In this document: piece after piece, positions 33,466 to 44,815 of the stretch
Layout: each line of letters starts with the position of its first letter
Position numbering within the stretch: the stretch's first letter is position 1
Assembly: GCA_043228905.1 (NCBI GenBank)
Contig: JBHGNT010000014.1
Location: 2,976,001 to 3,040,000 of the forward strand
DNA: 64,000 nucleotides
Direction: 5' to 3'
Source: Azolla caroliniana
Lineage: Eukaryota; Polypodiophyta
The notes under the pieces: generated by a model
Told to the model about the DNA's origin: nothing
The model's database searches: none
What the model saw: the letters and a program-made list of their open reading frames with translations, nothing else
Program-made: the position numbers and the translations under genes

Positions 33466-33870
33466 AAGATCAATGCTTCTTTTTTCGACTTCTAATGGTT
33501 TACGTTTCCATTCCTATAACTGAGCCTCTATTACACCAATTACTGGTATCACATGATCAATTTCAATCAACTCAGGTTCTGTCGACACAATTGGCATCCT
33601 TTTCGTCATCAAACCCTTGGTTGACTATGTTGGGCCTGGTTTCACATTCTGGTGCTCTTGTATTGTCGACTTAGTCATTAGCTCGGTGCATGTAGATATT
33701 GATTTGGTCAATATCAGACCACTGCTATCACATGCTGCATCTATATGAAAAATCAGATCATCTGTGCAATATGCTTGATCAACTTGCGTGACCAGATCAT
33801 TTGTGTCAGTTGCTACATCTACTTTCAAGATGTGGCCCTCTAAACATGCAACAACATCAACAATTTCCAC
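33466..33870 (-). pseudogene. FCP1/NIF-like gene, 5' part
   Basis: After removing the Gypsy and one AAGAT copy, the minus strand reads KSKKEALIL, a TAG, then LDKVLMSV. This is the hydrophobic strand and motif I region of the phosphatase-like domain, with the first Asp position occupied by the stop. Further upstream (33625-33870) is a frame beginning MEIVDVVACLEGHILKVDVA of unknown match, possibly an N-terminal exon. An acceptor-like TTCTGATGTTGCAG lies near 33925. Confidence 0.35.
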
Positions 33871-33939
33871 AGTCTGTCATCAGCCTTAGGAGCAATAGAT
33901 TCAAACCCTATAGACTCTGCAACATCAGAAAACACCAAC

Positions 33940-34370
33940 ATATTCACACTCACAAAGTAACTAACAGTCTCACAAAACAACATAATGAACATGAAATATT
34001 TTCCATCATAGAACAACATGAATGTAAAAGATTATGTGCGGAAGCAATAGAAAACCAAACACACAGAAAATACGCAAGTTTAATGGAGAGCTTGAGTATA
34101 CACAGTATGCGGGAGAGACAGAGAGAGAACACACAAAAACTCAATTCAAAAAATAATACTCAATCTGTACATACACCGTGCTCAGTGAGCACCTTTTATA
34201 CAAGCCCTGACAATCGGACTGACACAAGTACTGATAGTACTTGAATGCTCATAAATGAGCCTCGATACTCACTCCCAAAATTATTCCTTACGAGGAATAT
34301 CTCTCTAACGGCCTTTCCCGTCCTCGGCTTGCTCAGCTGATTCGGCCGATGTTGAGCTTGCCTCTCAACA
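33940..34370 (-). repeat. 3' LTR of a decayed Copia
   Basis: On the minus strand it starts TGTTGAGAGGCAAGC right after the purine tract TTGAGGGGGAG (34371-34381) and contains GTACTTGTGTCAGT, as in 12713-13139. The outer edge is approximate. Confidence 0.55.
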
Positions 34371-34660
34371 CTCCCCCTCAAGCTCAACTTGAGGCTCTTC
34401 GGGATCTCCCGGATCATCGCTCTGGTTCCTCCTGGCTCCACACCTCACTCGCGCTCCTCTACCTGTTCGACTTCGCGCGCTTAGACCCTTCCGGTCGGCT
34501 TGTCTGCTCCCACGGGCCTTCACAACTCCCTTGTTGTCATGTTGGCGCTTCTCCTGTTGCCGTCTTTTCCGCTTGGCCCTCGGTTGATTCAGTGTATCCG
34601 AATCAAACATCTGAACCGACTCGGCTACCTCCGATCGGTTTTCGCGCTCGTCCGAGTTGG

Positions 34661-36155
34661 CTATCTCCAACTCGTCCTCGGTCTTCTTGCTCTTGACTGC
34701 GTCATCTCCCCCATGCTTGGTAGGCTTTGGCTCTTTCTTTTGGCTGCTTCCCTTATGTCCGCTTTGAGACTCTTCCGCGGATCTGCCCTTGGCTTCTTCA
34801 GCCGATCCGAAGTCGAATTCGTCATCTGACTCGACGTCGCGGTCTTCTTAGCTCCTTTCTTGCATCCTTCTGTGGTCGTTCGGGACGTCTCTCCCCTCAA
34901 GTTCGGCACATCGAGGTGACGCAACCCAAGCGCACCCGAGAATTGCCGTAACTTGTCGAGACCAAGGGGCTTGGTAAAGATGTCAGCAGTTTGCCGATCC
35001 GTCGGAACATACTGAAGTTCGACTTCACTAGAAAGGACACGCTCACGGACAAAATGGTAGTGTACCTCAATGTGCTTGGTCCGTGCGTGGAAAACGGGGT
35101 TCTTCGCGAGCTGGATGTTGTTGAGGTTGTCGCAGTAGATCGTCGTCGGATCAGACACCTCCTCTTGCAGGTCCTTAAGTAGCCGCTTCAACCATATGGT
35201 TTCGCATGTTGCGACAGCTGCTCCTCGGTACTCAGCTTCGGTGCTCGATAGTGCAACTGTCGGCTACTTCTTACTGCTCCACGCAATCGCGGCACTCCCA
35301 AAAGAGAACGCGTATCCGAACGTGGATTGGCGATCGGTGGCGTTGCCAGCCCAATCAACATCGGTGTAGCCGACCAATTGCGAGGCTGTACCGGTCTGAT
35401 ATAGCAGACCCCAATCCTTAGTGCCGCTTACGTACCGCAGATGTTCTTCGGTTGGTCGCGCCATGAATTAACTAATCACCCCGACCGGATAACTGAGATC
35501 GGGTCAGGTGATTGTCAAGTAGATAAGGCTTTCGACAATTTGTCGGAACCTTGTTGGGTCGCATACCTTTGTCGGAAGCTTGACGGTTCTATCCAGAGGA
35601 GTCGAGACGGACTTACAGTCTGCCATCCCAAATTTGAAGAGCATATTCAGCTCGTAATGACGTTGGTTGATCAGTATGCCTTCGGGGGTGCGGATCACTT
35701 CGATCCCGAGGAAGTAATGAAGGTCCCCCAGGTCCTTCATGTCGAATGATGCCACAAGGTGGAGCTTCACGCAGTCGATTTCACCTAGGTCGGCGTCGGT
35801 GATGACCAAGTCATCAACATATAGTAAAATACTGACGGGACCGAGTCGACCTTTCCGGATGAACAGGGAAGAGTCTGATTTTGACGTTGCAAAGCCCATC
35901 CGATGCAATTGTTGCGTGATCTTCGCGTTCCAGGAACGCGGGGCTTGCTTTAGTCCGTAAAGGGACTTCTTCAATCGGCACACTGCCGACGTGTTCGTTT
36001 CGGAGTGAAATCTGGGGGGTTGTACCATGTACACATGTTCGTCAAGCTCACCTTATAGGAACACATTCTTTACATCCATCAGATGTAGGTGCCACCCCTT
36101 TGCCACAGCTACCGTGAGCAAAACACGGACGGTCGTCATCTTTGCGACATGGTGA
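34661..36155 (-). pseudogene. Copia RT-RNase H, decayed
   Basis: RT: FAKMTTVRVLLTVAVAKGWH, LYGLKQAPRSWN, ILLYVDDLVITD, GDLHYFLGIEVI. RNase H: GYTDVDWAGNATDRQSTFGY, LSSTEAEYRGA, LAKNPVFHARTKHI, VPTDRQTADIFTKPL. Breaks include a TAA near 36048 (Gln expected) and a TAG near 35265 (Gln expected), both explained by C-to-T changes. It is cut at about 36155 by the next repeat. 34371-34660 is the element's poorly conserved C-terminal tail and spacer. Confidence 0.8.
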
Positions 36156-36408
36156 TGTTAGAACGGTTAAGAGTAGCAAGAAGAAGAGTTACAAGTAATG
36201 TGTGTGTGAGAGAGAGATGAGAATAGATAGATGATAGAGACAATATATGATTCAAGAAGCAAGATAGAGACAAAATATGATTTAATAAGGAAGATTGAGA
36301 CAAAGTATGAATCAAGAAGCAAGAGTATTTGATATAAACATGATGTATATTAAAAAGACAATATTTTACCAACTTTACAATCCTTGATCACAAACTGAAC
36401 ACATCCTC

Positions 36409-36478
36409 TACCGACCCTTGATTTGAACCCACGACCCCAACTTCGAAACGAGAGGTTCTCCACCCAATGAGCTAGTCT
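36409..36478 (-). repeat. tRNA-like segment
   Basis: The minus strand reads ACTAGCTCATTGGGTGGAG and, 30 nt on, GTGGGTTCAAATC. These are the closest A- and B-boxes in the window to the RNA polymerase III consensus. It could be a SINE head; no tail was recognised. Confidence 0.5.
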
Positions 36479-36749
36479 TCTTTACTTGATTGTATTATTT
36501 TCTCACTTTCTCTTGATTCATTTCCCTATTTTCCCCCTTGATCCATCCCTTAATTCCTTGCCTCTCTTTATAGGTTCTCTCATGCATATGATGATATGGG
36601 GGTGCATGGCATGCATGTGATGCATGATTGCCATTTGGCGCACATGCTTTACATGTGATGCATGATAGCCATCATGCTCATCTAAGCTCTAATGTATGAA
36701 GATACACATGTCATAAGTATTGTGATAAAAATATAACTATAGAAAATAA

Positions 36750-36812
36750 CTTATCCTAATGGTATATGCTTCATCCTTGGTGTGTGAGGTTACGGGTTCA
36801 AGTCTCTCAAAT
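36750..36812 (+). repeat. tRNA-like segment
   Basis: TTATCCTAATGGTATATGC then TTACGGGTTCAAGTC, in A-box/B-box spacing. Confidence 0.45.
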
Positions 36813-36884
36813 GTTACTTAATACAATATTCAAGTTTATTTTTATATTGTGAAGCAAATCCTTCACGACAACGCCCAGATCCTT

Positions 36885-38323
36885 TAGTATGCGTTTAAGC
36901 CATACGGCTTCACATGCCGCGACTGTTGCACCCCTATATTCGGCTTCCGTGCTCAACAATGCGATTGTCGGTTGTTTCTTGTTGCTCCAAGAGATTGCTC
37001 CGCTACTGAATAACTGAGGTCGGGTCGCGTAATGGTTAGATAGATCAAACTACCGATCAGTTGTCAATACTGAGTCGGCTCGCTCTCAGTGGTTCCGAAA
37101 TTGGCATCAATCTTTAGGTTACGATCGAGTGGGGTAAACACAGGCTTGCACTCGGTCATTCCGAACTTGTAGAGTAAGTTGAGGATGTAGTGTCGTTGTG
37201 AGATCATTATCCCGACTGGTGTCCGAATTATTTCAATGCCTAGGAAGTAATGGAGTTCGTGCAGGTCTTTCATTTTGAATCTGCCGGAGAGAAGTGTTTT
37301 GACTTTGTTGATCTCGGCGAGATCCTTTCCTCCAATGACCAAGTCACCAACGTATAGGATGATGATGATCGGGCTATCCGACTCATTTCGGATGTACAGA
37401 GAAGTATCGGATTTTGACATCCTAAATCCAACTTGATGAAGATATTGTGTGATCTTCGAATGCTAAGCACGCGGTGCTTGTTTCAGGCCGTAGAGTGGCT
37501 TCTTGAGTCGTCATACGGCGTGAAGATGTTTACGCGATTCGAAGTCGAGTGGTTGTATCATGTGCACCTCTTCTTCTAACTCTCCTTGGAGGAAAGCATT
37601 TTTCACGTCCATCTGGTGGAGGTGCCATCCCTTTGCTACGGCGAGTGCAATTACTGTCCGTACAGTTGTCATCTTTGCCTTCGGGGCAAAGGTTTCTTCG
37701 TAGTCTATGCCATGCGTTTGCGCGTAGCCTTTCGCAATGAGCCGTGCTTTGAAGCGATTTACGTATCCATCTTCATTGTATTTTACTTTGTATATCCATC
37801 TGCAACCAATCGCTTTCTTGTTCGGGGGGAGAGGAACGAGATCACATGTCTCGTTTTTGCATAAAGCTTCCATCTCCTCATTCATCCCAACGACCCATCG
37901 CGGATCCTTTGCGGCTTCAGAAAGCATTTCCGGTTCCCGTACTGACGCTACTGTCATCATAAAAGCATAGTGATACACCATGTACTCATCGTAGTTGTAG
38001 CGGTTTACGAGGTTCTTTTCACGTGTGGATCGGCGTAGCTCTCGATCCGTGGGGAGTATGGCTTTCTTAACTCCATCTATGCGGATTTCAAGATCTTCAA
38101 ATTCATTGTCAAGAGAGTGAAGCATCTCGGTCTCTTCCTGATATTCATATTCCCGCATTTTCGCCTTCCCTTTGTCTAGCTTCGAACTCGGCAGAGATAT
38201 GCTTTCATCGCTCGGCGGCTCTGATGGCCCACTCAGCCATGTCGTAATTGGGTTTTCTTCTAACATCTGTGTGAGCCGATCCTCAACTTCTATTTCTATT
38301 TCAGTGTCATCCGTGTCGAGCAA
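36885..38323 (-). pseudogene. Copia RT-RNase H, decayed, with internal deletion
   Basis: RT blocks YEETFAPKAKMTTVRTVIAL, LHQMDVKNAFLQGELEEEV and LYVGDLVIGGKD. The last stands where YVDD is expected, so the first catalytic Asp is replaced by Gly. A TGA (37511-37513, Cys expected), a TAG (near 37460, Trp expected) and a deletion in RNase H (jump to LSTEAEYRGATVA at about 36915-36960) inactivate it. Confidence 0.75.
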
Positions 38324-38404
38324 GGTTGGAGTCGAAGTATTCTCTGGTGCGTACCAAGATGCGTATTCGTCGAAGACTACGTCTCAACGTGTTCGAACCT
38401 TACG

Positions 38405-39696
38405 GGTAGATGGGTTGTAGCATTTGTGCCCCTTTTGTTTGAGTGAGTATCCTACAAGGATACATTTGTCTGACTTTGGGTCAAGCTTTTGCCACGTATC
38501 GTCGGGAATATGTACGTAGGTGATAGAACCGAAAATGCAGACATGTGACAAGTCCGACTTCTTTCCAAAGAATTTCTCATGCGGAGTTATATCGTGTACT
38601 CCCTAGGTTGTGCACCTGTTCATGAGATATACGATTGTATTTGCCGCTTCTGCCCAATATGATTTTGGCAGGTGGTTTTTGTTCATCATGGCTTGTGCGA
38701 CTTCTACTACATGGCGATTTTAACGCTCTCCTACGTCGTTTTGCTGAGGTGTGTGTCGACACGAGAACTCTCTTCGGATTCCTTCTTTTCAGAGATACGC
38801 CGTAAATTCATCTGAAAAATATTCTTTGCCTCCATCTGATTGAAGACAGCGTACATGCCGACCCGTAGTTTTTTCGACTTCGGTTTTGAATGTCTGGAGG
38901 TGCCTGAACACTTCACTCTTCTGCTTCATTGGATAGATCCAGGTGTTCCTGAAGAAGTCGTCGATGAACGTGACATAATATCGGCATCCGCCGAATGTTG
39001 TTGTCCAGTTGGCCCCCACACATCTGAATGTACAACGTCCAAGATTCCTTTGCTCACATTCCGCTCTTTAGGGAATGGGTGACGGCGTTGCTTTCCGAAC
39101 TGACATGCTTCACATACGCCTGTAATCTCCTTCGCCGTAAACTTCGTGAGTCTGATTACGACTCCTTTCGATTGCATGTTCTGGAGCTTTTGGAGATTGA
39201 TGTGGCCAATTCTCTTGTGCCACAGTTTCAAGTCGGTTTCGACTTTCTGGCCCTTTGCAAACATGGCCGAGTTTACCTCACTCAATTCGAGGATGAACAT
39301 ACGGCCTTTACAACGGCCGTGAGCTATGACTTGATCGCCTTTTTCGATGAAGCACCCATCTTTATTGAAGCGTACTTGCATTCCTTGTTCAACAATCTGG
39401 CCAACCGAGACCAGGTTTTTCATAATAGTGGGGACATGCAGCACGTTCTTGAGGTAGGTCTGTTTGCCGTCGTTTCTAAATGGGACGTTCCCGATATGTT
39501 GTATTGGATGATTCGTATCATCTCCTATTTCGACATATCCGGGATGTTTGGGCTTCCGTAGTTCCCAAAACCAATCTTCATGGGACGTCATGTGATTGGA
39601 TGCTCCCGAATTGACAAACCATACGTTGTTCGGAGTGGAATCGATAGTTGATGCAAGTGCGGACATTGAGTGCACTTCGTGCTTCATTATGAACAT
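38405..39696 (-). pseudogene. Copia protease-integrase, decayed
   Basis: Protease block WFVNSGASNHMTS at about 39600 has Asn where the catalytic Asp should be. Integrase: LWHKRIGHINLQKLQ ... CEACQFGKQ, VVHSDVWGP, YVTFIDDFFRNTW, LQSDGGKEY, then a decayed C-terminus with several stops. Confidence 0.75.
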
Positions 39697-39779
39697 TTCG
39701 CCACGGTCGCGGTAGTCGGAGTTCGTGGCATAATTTGTTAGTTGTCGGCCTTGCTCACGCTTCTTCTTCCAACACTCCT

Positions 39780-40599
39780 CTTGTTAGTGGTTGGGTTTTC
39801 CACAGTACCCGCACTCAACTAGGTTCCTACAGTTGCTTGGTCAGGCGTGATGACTCCCCCTTCCGCCGAACTCTCTAGGGCCATTTCTGTCTGCTTGCCA
39901 TTGGTGGGAGTTACGCTCTTGGTTGTGTCGGCCTTGGCCGAATCGACCTCTCCTTCTACGGTTTTGTCCTCTTCCTCCATCGAAGTTCGAATATAGCATT
40001 TGTCCGTCATGCGCGTTGTTCCTTTGACGCACGTGATTCTCTTCAACTAGCAACAATGACTGGAGATAAAAAAAGGAGGGAGGATTCTCTCTTGCGAGAA
40101 CGCCCGATCTTATTGCGCCAAATCGCGGTGCCAATCCACCGAGGCATATCTGCACCATTTCTTGGTCGTCAATGCTAACATTGATCGATCCAAGGCCATC
40201 ACATAACTCCTTGATCTTTAAGGTGTAGTTGCTGATTGACATGTCCCTTTGTTGAAGATTGTTCAACTCCTGTCGAAGTTGGAGCTTTTGTGCAGCCGTA
40301 CTGGCTGCGAAAATCTTCTTGAGGTTTTCCCACGCCTGCTTCGACGTTTTTGCCTCTCAAATGTAGCCAAGCATATGATCATGAACGCATGATGCAAGGC
40401 AATACAACACACAACTTGCGGCCTGCTCCCAAGCGGGATAGTCGGCATGTGTTAGGTTGGGTTGTGATTTGTGAGCTCCTTCGATGTAGCTCCAGTAGGC
40501 TTGTCCGACAAGGTATTGATGCATCTTGTATTCCCAAGATACAAAGTTTGTTCTATCGAGCTTCTCGGTAGGAAGAGCGCTTCCCATTTGAGTATTCAT
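39780..40599 (-). pseudogene. Copia Gag, decayed
   Basis: The ATG at 40599 (MNTQMGSALP) opens the UBN2-type gag domain (KLDRTNFVSWEYKMHQYLVG). A TGA at 40357 interrupts it. The domain resumes at 40266 (LNNLQQRDMSISNYTLKIKE) and ends in a zinc knuckle whose CX2CX4HX4C frame (CGYCGKPNH, stop, QEEC) is broken by a TAA at about 39786. Confidence 0.75.
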
Positions 40600-40688
40600 G
40601 GTGATTTCTTCTCTGTTGATGGACCGGTTCTGTTGATCGTCGGCGTGTAGCACAACACAATCGAATAGGCTTAATCAGGCAACCATAC

Positions 40689-40880
40689 GCTCTGATACCA
40701 TGTAACGGAATGGGAGGCAAGAGTGATTGCACTGCAGCGGAAGAAGATTAAGAGTGTGTGTGAGAGAGAGGCAACAAAGGGAGAGAGGGAGAGAGAACTC
40801 TTAAGGCAGAGATAGAAAAGTTGTATATTAACCAAAAAATACATCAAACATAAAACATCCAACAGTAACTAAGTTACAAT
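40689..40880 (-). repeat. Primer-binding site and 5' LTR (partial) of the decayed Copia
   Basis: TGGTATCAGAGC on the minus strand (40689-40700) abuts the LTR end CCGTTACA at 40701. A TATA-like GGTATATAAACC lies at about 40890-40905 on the minus strand. The outer LTR edge was not found and may run into the gene at 40889. Confidence 0.65.
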
Positions 40881-40888
40881 GCGTTGGT

Positions 40889-43264
40889 TTATATACCAAC
40901 TAAGCTAGGGCAAGTGCCCTTTCTACTATCTACAAAACTAGCCCAACATGTCCATGAGCTAGTGTGAAACCTATCTATGGGAAGTTGAGTTCGACTCTCA
41001 ACACCTGGTAATTTTTCTTTTATTATATCTATTGTTGACTTCCTTAATCTTCCGGCTTTTGTAAGCGTGAAGTCGTACACGATGATATCCACATCAGAGA
41101 TATCAAGGGTCAAGGTGTTACGAATGTTTTGCTTCCTCTTCCTACCCCCCCTTGTCGTTGGGCATTCAATCATCTCCAATGTATACTTACTTGTAAAAGC
41201 ATTTGCACTTCTAGTGTTGTACCAATGAACATTTATAGACTTGATTGTGTTTTCTATTTCATGCATTAGCACTTCTAGAATTTTACCAACCCAAAATTGG
41301 TGGCCATGTGAGTTCTCATCAGTCGGCGTTGCAATCAACATCCCCGCCGCGAGCTCTTGCAAATTGCCTTGCCATCTAGCTTCGGCTGTTTTGGTCATCC
41401 TTGGTCCCACATAAATGTCTCTTTGTTGTGGATGGACCAAACTATCATTAATCGCATTTGCTGGTTGCTCTGGAGTTTTATTTACACAATCATGTTGTAG
41501 CGACCATGTAAATGACGTTTCCAAATTCCAATTATCACCAAATACACAATTGTCTATAATTCCTTTCTTATCACTAACAAATACATCCCACCATGACGTG
41601 TCTTGTTGTGTGGCATATTTCTTTGCGGCCTCAATATGCTTTCTTTTTTCTTCTAAGGCTTGGAGCCATAATTGTTTTTGTTCTGATACCAAGTCACTAT
41701 GCAACTGTCCTTTCTTCTCAATTGACATTTGTTTAGCTCCATGGATAATTGTACTCGACATACAAAGTAATAACTGGCAACCACCTTCAGGTTCCCATTT
41801 TTTAGAATATGAATATTGTTTAGCATACAAATGCGTAGATATCTATCCCAACACCCCCATCTGATATATATCTCTTAAAGTCATATACCTCCTTCAAGTG
41901 TAACACTTTTGGGCATGGTGTATATGCATCACAAATGACATCAAATAGTTTTGGTAATGTGCAAGCATCATGCCGAGAAAACTGTCTGGAGAATGTGCTA
42001 AACATCTTATCTATATGATCATGTGTGTAGCTACCCAAAAGAAAATTGACTTTCACTTTTCTAAACAATCCTTGGCTGACCAACATACTTAGATAGCCAA
42101 ACACAGTTGAATTTTTGTTCTCTCTAGCAGTATTGTCCAATTGAATGTATAGAACAGGGGGGAACAGTTGGCCCCAAGACATCAAAACTCGGTGAATCAC
42201 TGTAACTATTAGGTTAGGGTCATTGTGAACATTGGGGTATGTAATGAAGACGTGAGGTCTAACAGACCTATTATAAGCCAAGCACCCCACCAAGTGCATC
42301 ACTGTAACTATTAGGTTAGGGTCATTGTGAACATTGGGGTATGTAATGAAGATGTGAGGTCTAACAGACCTATTATAAGCCAAGCACCCCACCAAGTGCA
42401 TTTGAACAAGGCACTCATCATTGATGTCTTTGAGGAGCCTCCGCATATGTGGCAAGCACGTCTTCTTCTGGTCCATGCCATCTGTCATTAAGCACATGTA
42501 TTGTTCGGGCCTCTTCAAACACTTCTCTCTATGATGCATTGCCTTCTTTTGTTTTAACGATTGTGCCTCACGATGCTCATGTAGTAACTTCTTACTCATA
42601 TCCTTTTCCATTGATGTCTTTGCACCTTTAGCCAAACTTTTAAGATTTGCACAAATGGAGCAATACCCCATGCGTACTTTACGCAAAATGATAACATTTG
42701 AAAACCGAGCTCTCCATAATCTTGTGAATTGGCTATATGTGACAGATTTATTACGTGAGCCCACCATATCTGATCGATAGACATCATAAACTTCCCGACG
42801 TGTGTAATTATCAAAGAGGTGCATCCTACATGTAGTAGGCATTACTTCACAATTTAATTGAAAGTAACTTTTCATCCAACCAATAGCATGTCTTCCAATT
42901 GCACCTTTCATACTTGGAACCTCTTTACAATTGAGCATCTGATCCCCACTAAGTAGACGTTGTTGTAGTCTATGTAGCTGCATGTTACTAACACATAACG
43001 CAATTTTGAAGGCAACTCTACATATCTATTGCGCATGGAAGATATAATAATCGAATGATACTTTGATCCTCGTACATTTGTCAGACACTAGAACTTGCAT
43101 ATGTGACCCGAGGTAAGTGTCTTGCTCATCACCAGGCATTGAAAAATAATATCGCCTTAATTCCCGCAATTTTGATTTTCCAATCATTGACATACAACCA
43201 CGGGCACAACATTTTTGTTGACATCAAATCCAATATGCTTATCTGATGTCACCAAGTTAAATCT
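40889..43264 (-). pseudogene. DUF7869-type transposase-like gene, main part
   Basis: 42983-41820: a Cys cluster (GYCSICANLKSLAK), MTDGMDQKKT, LYIQLDNTARENKNST, LVSQGLFRKVKVNFLLGS and YTHDHIDKMFSTF. The series D-x-MDQ, QLDNxxxENKN and (G)xTHxxID marks a multicopy protein family with an RNase H-like transposase look, the one I associate with DUF7869. The label needs a profile search. A frameshift near 41825 leads into the C-terminus (40889-41830), with FWVGKI and VHWYNTRSANAFTSKYTLEM. A 102-bp tandem duplication sits inside. Upstream codons continue with stops to 43264, where a Penelope-like element interrupts the gene; the N-terminus resumes at 47171. Confidence 0.55.
42197..42400 (-). repeat. 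102-bp tandem duplication within the transposase-like gene
   Basis: Two adjacent 102-bp units, nearly identical, encode twice the 34 residues that include HLVGCLAYNRSVRPH and ITYPNVHNDPNLIVTV. Units preserve the frame. Confidence 0.85.
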
Positions 43265-43301
43265 GGCCAGACAAATTCTACGTGGGATTCTTCTAATATG
43301 C
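43265..43301 (+). repeat. Left 37-bp direct repeat flanking the Penelope-like element
   Basis: Matches 47171-47207 at 35 of 37 positions. Probably a long target-site duplication; on the minus strand it codes for HIRRIPRRI. The adjacent phrase ATATGCTTATYTGATGTCAC is itself repeated (about 43228 and 43296), so the junction was further rearranged. Confidence 0.7.
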
Positions 43302-43372
43302 TTATTTGATGTCACCAAGTTAAAGCACAATATGACAAATTTCAGTTTACATCTCATCACAATAACCTTAAC

Positions 43373-44711
43373 TTGAGAACAAACCCTAACTCTACCTCTA
43401 ACTCTAACCCTAACCCTAACTCGAAAAAAAACCCTAACCCAAACCCTAACTCGAGAACAAACCCTAACCCCAACCCTAACCCTAACTTGAGAACCAACCC
43501 CAACCCTAACCCTTGGCCTCGAACAACAAACCCGAAGCCTCCTCCACCACAAATTAAGCGTGGATCATCCAACCACCACAACCATCCTCAATTCATCTAC
43601 AACATAAATAATAATGAAGTTAGCATGAACCCTTATCCTAACAACCTCAATCATGGAAACCCAAAAGTATTATTCTATAGACCCAATGGCCTTTCGATAG
43701 GCCCGAACACAAACTCAGCCCACCTCCACCATAGCACGAGGATAACACTAACATTCCCGAACTCCAACTTCACCACATTTGTTTCCCCTTATACAGGTCC
43801 ATTGCATCATCCACCACGGGATCTCCATCATCGACCATCACAACTTTTTGGTGGTGGCGGCGGTTGCGGCGGCGGCGGCGGCGGCGGCAATGACATCAAC
43901 CACCATACGCTAGCTTGGCCACACAGCTCACACGGAGTACCCCCATCTCTGATCCATACTTTCCACTCATCGGCCGCACCTGATGGTTTCTCGTCGGCCC
44001 TACACAACCACCAACAACACGATGAATTAAAGCTAAAGACGGGCGACAGTGTTCTCGACTCGACGCGTACAGTCGACTATAGAGGCGTCGACCTCCCCCA
44101 TTCTCACCTTTCCCCCTTGCTCTCCAGCCCTCCTCTTTATATTGAGCCCCTCAAAGCCTCTCATCCCTCCTCCTTTGATCCTCAATTTTCTTTCCCTCCT
44201 CCTACAATAGGGTAGCATAACCCATCCCCCTTTCCTTATTCATGGCCACTACACTCACACCCCTTTCACTCTGAAAACCCTCCCACATTTTCTGCAAATT
44301 CCTTGTATACCCCTCCGTTACTTTCTAATATTCCCCAACCTAACCCCCTTCCCCCTTTTTGTAATGACCCCCATCCATATTTTCCCCCCAACACTTTGTA
44401 TAATTCTGGTCTTACCCCTCCCCCTATTTCTAACACAGCCCCCTCCCTCCCTAATATCTTCACACACTCCCTCTCCTTTCTTAATAATTCCACACATGCA
44501 ACCCCCCCCCCCCCCCCCCTTTTTCTCACATAATTTGAAAAATAACCCCTCCCTATTTACATATAATACCCCTCCCCTTTTTCCTAATTCTAACTCGTTT
44601 GCCCCTACCACACACCCATATAATAAGTCAAACCCCCATAGCTCTTACAAACCCCCCCCTCACCCCCAAACTAAAACTCGGTCTTATACATGTAGACCAA
44701 AAAACGGGTAG
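43373..44711 (+). pseudogene. Low-complexity reading frame upstream of the Penelope-like RT
   Basis: The frame opens on the telomere-like repeats (TNPNPNPN), passes a polyglycine tract near 43855-43890, meets a TAG at 44213-44215 and continues to 44533. An 18-C homopolymer at 44502-44519 could shift it into the frame ending at 44711. The product would be rich in Pro, Asn, Ser and His (for example NPPTFSANSLYTPPLLSN). It may be a low-complexity N-terminal extension or first ORF, or a non-coding pyrimidine-rich leader. No ATG-initiated domain was recognised. Confidence 0.35.
43379..43520 (+). repeat. Degenerate telomere-like C-strand repeats
   Basis: About a dozen CCCTAA units, mixed with CTCTAA, CTCGAG and CCCCAA variants, on the plus strand at the 5' side of the Penelope-like element. 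Units are six bases long, unlike the seven-base CCCTAAA usual in plants. Orientation is what is expected if G-strand telomere repeats capped the cDNA end. Confidence 0.65.
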
Positions 44712-44815
44712 CGAGGCATGCTAAACGAATTAGTAAACGTTTTAAGCACGCCTTGCACCCTTGTAAGCGTCTCTTTTACATACTACATTAGCCCCCCTTA
44801 ACTTGTGATACCTAC

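Larger units (their letters stand above)
36156..36880. repeat. LTR-like insert between two Copia relics
   Basis: Begins TGTTAGAACGG, followed by a GA-rich block like the start of the LTR at 40701. It separates the RT of the Copia at 34.7-36.2 kb from the RNase H of the next one. Apart from two tRNA-like segments no gene is seen. Confidence 0.4.

Noticed and set aside
36409-36478. Possible genuine tRNA gene.
   Set aside because: Boxes A and B are good, but acceptor and anticodon stems do not pair; kept only as a tRNA-like segment.
43184-43581. Minus-strand frames rich in VRVRV and GLGLGLG.
   Set aside because: They are the reverse reading of the degenerate telomere-like repeats.
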